Source: Planctomycetaceae bacterium
Lineage (GTDB): Bacteria > Planctomycetota > Planctomycetia > Planctomycetales > Planctomycetaceae
Length of the DNA: 6,605 bases
Direction: 5' to 3'
NCBI GenBank assembly: GCA_015487825.1
Contig: WFOZ01001057.1
Coordinates: forward strand, 1-6,605
The stretch's first letter is position 1. The number at the start of each line of letters is the position of its first letter. Positions 1-5,416 of this stretch are shown piece after piece. The notes under the pieces were generated by a model. It worked only from the letters and a program-made list of their open reading frames with translations. It was not told the origin of the DNA and searched no databases. The position numbers were made by a program, and so were the translations under genes.

Positions 1-250
1 GAAATGGTTCCAGCTTGCCAAGAGAGGCGATGGCATCAAGCAGAGTTTTCGCGCCGACGCCGGTCATGAAAATGAGAATCTCAATCTGACCGGCAATCAT
101 CTGATCGGCAAATTGTCCGGCGATCACATTCTCTTCCAACGCAACTTCCCGCATCGAAGGGGCAACCGTTGGCTCTGCTCCGAATTTTCGGATGAGAGTT
201 TCCATTTCACTCGAACGACGGGACTCAAAACTGCAAACGTGAACAGACAT
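1..250 (-). CDS. hemD: Uroporphyrinogen-III synthase, N-terminal part (runs off left edge)
   Basis: Minus-strand reading from the ATG at 250-248 gives 83 uninterrupted codons to the window edge. The product begins MSVHVCSFESRR and contains 'APSMRE' near residues 31-36 and 'IFMTGVGAKTLL' near residues 60-71. From family knowledge, these resemble HemD proteins, where the first strand with its ESRR segment and the 'TGVGA' loop line the substrate cleft. HemD cyclises hydroxymethylbilane, with inversion of ring D, to uroporphyrinogen III in the cytoplasm, the branch point for haem, sirohaem and cobalamin. The rest of the gene, roughly two thirds for a family of about 250-270 residues, lies outside the window. 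The ATG at 250 is preferred because the frame is closed by a TAA at 271-269, only six codons upstream, and the protein starts directly at the conserved first strand. No clear Shine-Dalgarno is visible. A HemD-like domain in a fusion protein cannot be excluded. Confidence 0.78.
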   Translation of the reverse strand, partial: MSVHVCSFESRRSSEMETLIRKFGAEPTVAPSMREVALEENVIAGQFADQMIAGQIEILIFMTGVGAKTLLDAIASLGKLEPF

Positions 251-747
251 GGCTGAAACTGCTTTTTGTTATGGACGAAGAATGCCAAAAAGCAGGTTAT
301 ACAGTATATCGGGTGGCGATTGAAGAAGCCGGAGGGAAGAAAAAGTCGAAGGCGTGGGCGCTCGTCCGGCGTGATAAACACTTATCAATCCGGCCACACC
401 TCCGACTAAGAAGAGACCTGCCAGACATCCTGGTGCAGGAAACAGACTTCGCAGACCGTTACCATCGCAAAGAACGTGCCAGAGAATTTCTGATTCTTGA
501 AAACGGGCCCTATCTTGTATAGTCACATAGGGTTATGATTATTTGTCGCCTATTTTTTATTTGAAGACTCGCTGCTTATCTGGTGATTTTCAATGCAACA
601 GAATCAGAATTGCCTAGAAAAGAGGCATCGGCGAAGAAGTAAAGCAGAGCATGATCAGTTAAAATGTGGTTTCGTGAGTGATGGTCAAATAGTATTAGGG
701 CAATCGATATTTAATTACAGTTTTAACTAGGGAATAACGGGGCGAAC
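251..747. other. Divergent intergenic region with no confident gene
   Basis: This spacer of about 500 bp separates hemD (minus) from the GH38-like gene (plus), so it should contain the promoters of both. The left half (about 269-526) is open in two antiparallel frames: 271-522 plus (83 aa, charged) and 526-269 minus (85 aa, hydrophobic middle). The minus ORF is in the hemD frame and ends at a TAA six codons before the hemD ATG. The right half is AT-richer and carries a 45-codon ORF at 593-730 plus (MQQNQNCLEKRHRRR...), which ends 17 bp before the ATG at 748 and has no recognisable ribosome site. A small 5-bp stem (TGCCT 611-615 / AGGCA 622-626) is visible but is too weak to call a terminator. 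I could not place a convincing -35/-10 pair. Confidence 0.6.
271..522 (+). CDS. Possible small hypothetical protein (83 aa), doubtful
   Basis: The ORF runs from ATG at 271 to TAG at 520-522. The product is hydrophilic and rich in Lys, Arg and Glu ('EEAGGKKKSKAW' in the middle, ending 'FLILENGPYLV'). It has no signal peptide, no membrane segment and no motif I recognise. There is no Shine-Dalgarno in the 15 bases before the ATG. The frame is open upstream to about 196, which would overlap the 5' end of hemD on the other strand. The complementary minus frame 526-269 is equally long and has a hydrophobic stretch ('GLFLVGGVAGLI'), so only one of the two, or neither, is real. The plus frame is slightly preferred because its composition looks more like a soluble protein. 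No function is proposed. Confidence 0.2.
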   Translation: MDEECQKAGYTVYRVAIEEAGGKKKSKAWALVRRDKHLSIRPHLRLRRDLPDILVQETDFADRYHRKERAREFLILENGPYLV

Positions 748-3690
748 ATGCCGCAATCGAGTATTTTTATTCCTTCCTGGCATCTGGAAGATATTGTTCG
801 GGATTCTGATGAAAAAGAAGCGGCTGCATTTTTGAATGCTTATGCAGTCGCATTTCATCCGTGGGTACTTTGTGCAACGGGAGAACTCCCGGCGTGGACT
901 GCTGCCCAGTCGCCGGGCGAGTATGAACTGGGGCGAGTAGTGATCCTGCCGGATCCAAGTTCTTCGCAACTTCCTGGCGGTTGGGCCAGTGAAGCGGAAG
1001 AGCAGGGGACTTTTGTTATCCGTGCCAGTTCAGATCGAGCTGAAATGTTGAGGCAACTTCATACACATGAAGGTTTCCAAGCGGCACTCAAGCAGCGTCT
1101 GGTATGTTCGCTGGAACAGGATTCGTCGGAATCGAACGATGAATTCGATTTGCAGACACCGGTTTGTCTGGATGATTTTCTGGCGATTGGGGTTGTGTAT
1201 CTACTGACTTCGTTACTTTCGCAGTCGATGTATCATTACGAGAACATCGAAGAAACCCGCTTCACCGAATTTATCACCGATGCAGCTCGATACGCAGTGA
1301 TGCAGGATGAGGAGCACACCAAAGAATTTCTACAACTTGCCTGCGAACAACTTCTGGAATCTCGGGAGAAATTTTATGCGGTCGATGCGCATCTGATCGA
1401 TATCTGTCTGCTGGAAGAGAAACCGAAACCAGGCGATCTGGAAAAAGTGGCACAGGCTGATCATGTGGTGAATTTGCTTTGCCTGGCAAAATCGATTGAG
1501 CAGGCTGCAAAAGAAACTCCTGATGAAATAGAGAAACTGGCCGAAGCTGTCTCTGCAGGAAAAGTCGGATTGATCGGTGGCGATTACGAAGAAGTACCTA
1601 CGGTGTTGCTTCCGATTCAATCGCAACGCTGGCAGTTGGAACGCGGGCAAGCGGTCTTTCAGCAACAATTTGCAACCGTTCCCGAAATCTGGGGACGGAT
1701 GCGGTTTGGGCTTTCGACACAATTGCCTTTGCTCTTGAAAAAGTTTGGAATGCAGGGAGCTTATCATCTGGTACTTGATGATGGAATTTATCCTGATGAA
1801 GAGCAGTCGCACTTTTCCTGGGAGGGCCGATCGGGCAGCGTGATTGCCGCTTTGTCTCGAATTCCACTTTCTGTCGATAACGCCAGCAGCTTTCTGAAAC
1901 TGCCCGAACGTCTTGCAGAGACGATGAATCACGACCATCTGGCGTGTGTGGTATTGGCTCGCTGGCCTGAAATTCGTAATCCGTGGTTTCACGATATTCT
2001 TCGCGTGCATCACTACGCACCGGTTTTGGGGCAGTTTGAAAAACTCAATTACTATTTTGATCAGACAGAAGATTCCGGACATTACACCAATCACGAACAA
2101 AGGCAATATATCGCCCCGAATCTGGATCAGTTAACCGGACGAAATGCCCCGGATGCAATCAGCCGATTCAGTCAGTTCTGGAATCTGCAAACTCTCCAGC
2201 AGGCATACGCGTGGCTGGTGACGACAAATCAGATTTTGAAAAACGAGCACGATTCAACTCGATTGATCGAATCAAATAATCAATTGCAGTCGCATTGTTC
2301 AACGCTTGAAACGAAATTGTTAATTGAACAGAAGCAGTCTTTGCATAATCAAATCGAACAAGCGACCTCTGCCATTGTGAAAAAACTTGTCGGCAAAGGG
2401 AAAGATCAGGCCGGTTATGTACTGATCAACCCACTGCTTCAGGATCGCAGAAGTATCGTGCGAATTCCGTTTGCAAGCGACGATTCAACAGAACAACGTG
2501 TTCCCGATTTGCAGGCACCGGTGAAGTATCTACAGTTGGAAAAAGACCACGCGATTGCAATCGTGGATGTTCCTGCCTGTGGATTCGCAGCGATTGAATC
2601 AGTCCCCAGAAATCAGGCCCGGCAGACAAAATCAAAAGTCCCTGTGGCCGGGGAACTCTTTTTGCAAAACGAATTCTTTTACGTGCAAATCGATCCTGCA
2701 ACAGGTGGAATTCAACGGTTGCGACTGCACGGCTCTTCAGAAAATCTGCTCAGCGAACGCCTTGTTTTTCGTCTTGACGGGTCTTCGGGAATCATCGCCC
2801 GGGGGCAGGATCAGTGGGGAAATGTCAGCACGGAACCTCAATACTCCCGCATGGTCGCAGATTCCATTAAAACAATCAGCACGGGACCGGTATGTGGCGA
2901 AATCGAAATCCACGGGCATCTGGCTCGCAGCGATAACGATCAGAAACTGGCCGATTTTGTCAAGAAAGTTCGTGTTTATCGTGGAATCAAACGTGTGCAG
3001 ATCGATCTGGAAATAACCCCACTGGAACTTCCCTCGGCGTTGGCGGATCGGTCTTATTATGCCCAACGTTTTGCCTGGGGAGCCTCTGCGGCAAAGTTGC
3101 GGGGAACGCTCCAGCAAAGCCAGTTCATTTTGGGAGAACGCCGGGTAGAAAGCACCGGGCCGATTGAGATTGATGATAGCGATCATCGCATCACGCTCAT
3201 TTCCGATCATTTACCGTTTCATCAACGTACAGATATGAGAATGCTCGACAGCCTGCTGATCGTTCATGGCGAAACTCGCCGTACGTTTTCCTGTGAAATC
3301 GCGGTTGACAATCTGCACGCAACCAGAGCTGCGGCTGAAGTTTTATCGCCGGTTCATGTGAAACAGGTCGATCGATTACCGACCAGAAATTCCGCCTGGC
3401 TGTTTCATGTCAATGCCCCCTCAATACAACTGATTAATATGCTGCCTGATCAGGAACTGCCTGTGTGTGAAAACGATAACGATAAACCTGTTGGAAAAGG
3501 ATACCGTTTCGATTTTGTCGAAACCGAAGGGAAACATGTCTCCGCAAAATTGTCAACATTCAAGCCCCCCAAAAAAGCATGGGAGCTCGATTTCACCGGA
3601 AAGGTGCAGGAAGAACTGACCATTGCAGAGGACCAGATTCTATTCGAAAGCCAGCCGTGTGATTATGTCAGTTTGCTGATCGAGTTTTAG
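748..3690 (+). CDS. Large GH38-like (alpha-mannosidase-fold) protein, probably catalytically divergent, 980 aa
   Basis: The ATG at 748 is preceded by a GGGG run (739-742), a weak ribosome site; the stop is TAG at 3688-3690. No signal peptide or clear membrane helix is seen, so a cytoplasmic location is inferred. Residues 1-200 form a family-specific N-terminal region ('HPWVLCATGELPAW', residues 37-50) followed by acidic helices. Residues about 210-460 resemble the GH38/GH57-type barrel: 'VDAHLIDICLLEE' (212-224), 'GKVGLIGGDYEEVP' (271-284), 'PEIWGRMRFGLSTQLPLLLKKFG' split around W315 and G321, 'LDDG' (343-346) and 'HFSWEGRSGS' (355-364). Residues about 495-550 are helical and possibly coiled coil. 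Residues about 555-980 are beta-rich and resemble GH38 C-terminal domains ('IDPATGGIQRLRL' 648-660, 'YYAQRFAWGA' 770-779, 'ISDHLPFHQR' 818-827). By motif alignment, the GH38 nucleophile motif WxxDxFGHS reads W-G-R-M-R-F-G-L-S here, so the Asp position is Met318, and no HHDAITGT-like motif is found. Mannosidase activity is therefore doubtful. The assignment rests on motif pattern and overall order, not on a database search. Confidence 0.72.
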   Translation: MPQSSIFIPSWHLEDIVRDSDEKEAAAFLNAYAVAFHPWVLCATGELPAWTAAQSPGEYELGRVVILPDPSSSQLPGGWASEAEEQGTFVIRASSDRAEMLRQLHTHEGFQAALKQRLVCSLEQDSSESNDEFDLQTPVCLDDFLAIGVVYLLTSLLSQSMYHYENIEETRFTEFITDAARYAVMQDEEHTKEFLQLACEQLLESREKFYAVDAHLIDICLLEEKPKPGDLEKVAQADHVVNLLCLAKSIEQAAKETPDEIEKLAEAVSAGKVGLIGGDYEEVPTVLLPIQSQRWQLERGQAVFQQQFATVPEIWGRMRFGLSTQLPLLLKKFGMQGAYHLVLDDGIYPDEEQSHFSWEGRSGSVIAALSRIPLSVDNASSFLKLPERLAETMNHDHLACVVLARWPEIRNPWFHDILRVHHYAPVLGQFEKLNYYFDQTEDSGHYTNHEQRQYIAPNLDQLTGRNAPDAISRFSQFWNLQTLQQAYAWLVTTNQILKNEHDSTRLIESNNQLQSHCSTLETKLLIEQKQSLHNQIEQATSAIVKKLVGKGKDQAGYVLINPLLQDRRSIVRIPFASDDSTEQRVPDLQAPVKYLQLEKDHAIAIVDVPACGFAAIESVPRNQARQTKSKVPVAGELFLQNEFFYVQIDPATGGIQRLRLHGSSENLLSERLVFRLDGSSGIIARGQDQWGNVSTEPQYSRMVADSIKTISTGPVCGEIEIHGHLARSDNDQKLADFVKKVRVYRGIKRVQIDLEITPLELPSALADRSYYAQRFAWGASAAKLRGTLQQSQFILGERRVESTGPIEIDDSDHRITLISDHLPFHQRTDMRMLDSLLIVHGETRRTFSCEIAVDNLHATRAAAEVLSPVHVKQVDRLPTRNSAWLFHVNAPSIQLINMLPDQELPVCENDNDKPVGKGYRFDFVETEGKHVSAKLSTFKPPKKAWELDFTGKVQEELTIAEDQILFESQPCDYVSLLIEF

Positions 3691-3723
3691 AATGAACCAG
3701 CCGTGCCGGGTTTATCAAACGTA

Positions 3724-3814
3724 TGATTGAACGGAGGATAGAGATTCCCATCTGTTTGCTATTCGTCTCGCTCGAACGTAACAGACAGGAAACTCTACCC
3801 TCCGGTTTCAATCA
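3724..3814. repeat. Long imperfect palindrome (91 bp) between convergent genes
   Basis: The left arm, 3724-3756, pairs with the right arm, 3780-3814. Matched blocks read outward to inward are TGATTGAA, CGGAGG, TAGAG, TTCC and TCTGTT, giving 29 matches over 33 aligned positions plus a 2-base bulge (AC) in the right arm. A further TTCG (3762-3765) / CGAA (3773-3776) pair lies at the centre. The right arm ends on the TGA stop codon of rtcB (3814-3812), and the left arm starts 33 bp after the stop of the GH38-like gene. The hairpin could act as a bidirectional transcription end for the two convergent genes, but neither side has a T-run. Its length and interrupted pairing look more like a small mobile or dispersed palindromic repeat. 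No flanking target duplication is visible. Confidence 0.75.
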
Positions 3815-5200
3815 GTCTTCTGCTCGTGAACCATCGCCGCACATTTTGACGATTTTGGGATCGAAGCGTCCAACCGTTTCCACAAGGTCTTGCTGCTGGG
3901 CCATGACCTCGCGAATATCTTTATAGACGTTGGGAACTTCGTCCGCGCCCGCAGAAATAATGTGTACTCCTTTCTTCTCCAGATCGTTTCGCACGGCTTT
4001 GTAATTGAACAGACTTTTCGCTTTGGTGCGGGACATTCTGCGACCTGCTCCGTGGGAAGCAGAGTGTAGACTGGCATCGTTTCCTTTGCCTCGCACGATG
4101 AAAGCAGGATCAGCCATCGAGCCCGGAATAATCCCCAGCACTCCCGGACCGGCAGGAGTTGCTCCTTTGCGATGTACAACCACTTCCTTGCCATCGTGGA
4201 TTTCTTTCCAGGCGAAATTGTGATGATTTTCCACTGATGCGATGACATGCCCGCCGACCAGCTTCACCACATTCTTGTGGATGACAGCATGATTGGCAGC
4301 CGCGTAATCGCCCATCAGATTCATCGCTTCCCAATATTCCTTCCCGGCTTCAGAATCGAGATCCAACCAGGCAAGCCGTCCGTATTCTTTCATCTTTCGA
4401 GACAGTCGCGATTGAGCAATACTTGAATACGTATTGCAAACCGAAGCTCCGGTTCCCCGTGAACCGGAATGACTCAGCAACGCCACATAACTTCCTGCAG
4501 CCAAACCTAATTCCTCATCAGCAACATCAAGAGTGACCACACCGAATTCCACAAAGTGATTACCCGAACCGGAAGTTCCCAACTGTTTCCAGGCTTTATC
4601 TTTGTTTTCGCGAGTTACCTTTGTGATACTCCAGTCGCGATCCAGCACTTCATGCGATTGAGGTTTCTGCCAGGCAGAGCCGACTCCAAATTGCGTCCCG
4701 TTTTCGATTGCTGTTTTGAAGTAATGAAAATTCTTCGTTAATGCTTCAACCGGCGCATCAAGAATCGACAACTTCATACGGCACGCGATATCAACACCAA
4801 CCGCGTAAGGGATCACTTTCCCTTCCATGGCCAGCACTCCACCAATTGGCAAACCGTAGCCGACATGGGCATCAGGCATCAAAGCGGCTCCGACTGCACC
4901 AGGTAATCGGCAAGCCTGCTGCATCTGCGCATGAGACGCATCATCGATATCGCTGCCCCAGGTTTGATACTCAATCGGATCCACAGGAACAGTCTGTTCG
5001 TCTTCAGTTAGCACAGCGGCCAGTTCTGCGTAGATCACATCTTCCAGAAAATCTTCCGGTGCAGCAACCACGGCTTGCATGTTTTGTTTTAGTTCTTTCC
5101 CGCGCAGCCCCGACAACTTCACTGCTTTTTGAATCGCAGCGAACGCTTCTTTCAATGCGTAATCCGGAATACCTGCTTTAATCAGTTGGCGAGAGTTCAT
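3812..5200 (-). CDS. rtcB: RtcB-family RNA ligase (3'-phosphate/5'-OH joining), 462 aa
   Basis: RtcB joins RNA 2',3'-cyclic or 3'-phosphate ends to 5'-OH ends using GTP and Mn2+, in RNA repair and, in archaea and animals, tRNA splicing. The visible family motifs are 'MPDAHVGYGLPIGGVLA' (108-124), 'GVDIACRM' (135-142), 'GSGNHFVEF' (211-219), 'LLSHSGSRGTG' (241-251), 'NHHNFAW' (325-331), 'HRKGATPAGPGVLGIIPGSM' (343-362) and 'SHGAGRRMSR' (382-391). By analogy with characterised RtcB, likely metal ligands are D137, C140, H215, H244 and H327, and the guanylylated histidine is H383; all are present. The common form 'GVDIGCGM' reads GVDIACRM here, suggesting a divergent subfamily. The start at 5200 is chosen over the upstream ATG at 5245 because GAGGAAAG sits just before it and 'MNSRQLIKAGIP' looks like a natural N-terminus. 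No rtcA, rtcR or archease gene is in the window. The sulfatase lies upstream on the same strand across a 212 bp spacer. The stop codon overlaps the end of a long palindrome. Confidence 0.95.
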   Translation of the reverse strand: MNSRQLIKAGIPDYALKEAFAAIQKAVKLSGLRGKELKQNMQAVVAAPEDFLEDVIYAELAAVLTEDEQTVPVDPIEYQTWGSDIDDASHAQMQQACRLPGAVGAALMPDAHVGYGLPIGGVLAMEGKVIPYAVGVDIACRMKLSILDAPVEALTKNFHYFKTAIENGTQFGVGSAWQKPQSHEVLDRDWSITKVTRENKDKAWKQLGTSGSGNHFVEFGVVTLDVADEELGLAAGSYVALLSHSGSRGTGASVCNTYSSIAQSRLSRKMKEYGRLAWLDLDSEAGKEYWEAMNLMGDYAAANHAVIHKNVVKLVGGHVIASVENHHNFAWKEIHDGKEVVVHRKGATPAGPGVLGIIPGSMADPAFIVRGKGNDASLHSASHGAGRRMSRTKAKSLFNYKAVRNDLEKKGVHIISAGADEVPNVYKDIREVMAQQQDLVETVGRFDPKIVKMCGDGSRAED

Positions 5201-5204
5201 AATT

Positions 5205-5212
5205 CTTTCCTC
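5205..5212 (-). promoter_or_regulatory. Ribosome binding site deciding the rtcB start
   Basis: On the minus strand the bases GAGGAAAG are followed by AATT and then the ATG at 5200-5198. The AGGA core is about seven bases from the start codon, a normal distance. The alternative in-frame ATG at 5245 would add 15 residues (MIFRVNRNRTYEERI) encoded across this site and has no comparable purine-rich stretch. Confidence 0.7.
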
Positions 5213-5259
5213 GTAAGTCCTATTGCGGTTTACTCTGAAAATCATTGACCCTCAAAGAA

Positions 5260-5412
5260 TTATCTGGTTCGCAAGATTTGCTCTCTCAACTTCAATAATT
5301 CACTTTCCAGCATGATAAATGTGGTTCCCATGATTACTACTGCAACCTGGTCAAGACTCAGCTTTTTCGATGTAGGTGAGCACAATTGCTGGGCCTTGAC
5401 CCAGCCTACGAC
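5260..5412 (-). other. Open in-frame extension after the sulfatase stop codon (50 codons)
   Basis: Immediately downstream of the sulfatase TAG (5415-5413) the same frame stays open for 50 codons to a TAA at 5262-5260. The first part is encoded by a palindromic element. The second part reads 'KKLSLDQVAVVIMG' and then 'TTFIMLESELLKLREQILRTR', a short hydrophobic stretch followed by an amphipathic, charged helix-like tail. An internal ATG (the Met of 'VVIMG') would give a 23-residue peptide. Possibilities are the former C-terminus of the sulfatase cut off by the element, a tiny independent ORF, or chance; a 50-codon open stretch is not rare enough to decide. The rest of the 5201-5412 spacer holds the rtcB leader, with no promoter I can place confidently. 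Confidence 0.3.
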
Positions 5413-5416
5413 CTAC
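5372..5416. repeat. Palindromic element at the 3' end of the sulfatase gene
   Basis: The outer arms are GTAGGT (5372-5377) and ACCTAC (5411-5416). An inner stem GCTGGG (5388-5393) / CCCAGC (5400-5405) encloses a six-base loop, CCTTGA. A second CCTAC (5405-5409) can also pair with GTAGG (5372-5376), so two nested or alternative folds are possible. The sulfatase TAG lies inside the outer right arm (5413-5415). There is no downstream T-run, so a canonical intrinsic terminator is not supported. The form resembles short dispersed palindromic repeats found in intergenic regions of many bacteria; only one copy is visible in this window. Confidence 0.6.

Noticed and set aside
497..523. TTGAAA ... TATAGT as a plus-strand promoter
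   Set aside because: The spacing is only 15 bp and the match occurs over 200 bp upstream of the gene, so it is too weak to call.
611..626. TGCCT/AGGCA stem as a terminator
   Set aside because: The stem is only five base pairs with no following T-run.
1330..2106. 258-codon minus-strand open frame inside the GH38-like gene
   Set aside because: It is antisense to a well-supported coding frame, its composition is unusual (rich in Phe, Gln, Arg, His and Cys), and it shows no domain motif.
5201..5245. Upstream in-frame ATG that would lengthen RtcB by 15 residues
   Set aside because: The added residues run across the GAGGAAAG ribosome site, and the shorter product starts like a natural RtcB N-terminus.
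5201..5412. Y-RNA or tRNA-like gene beside rtcB
   Set aside because: Such RNAs accompany some bacterial RtcB/Ro loci, but no cloverleaf or long closing stem could be drawn here apart from the palindrome at the sulfatase end.
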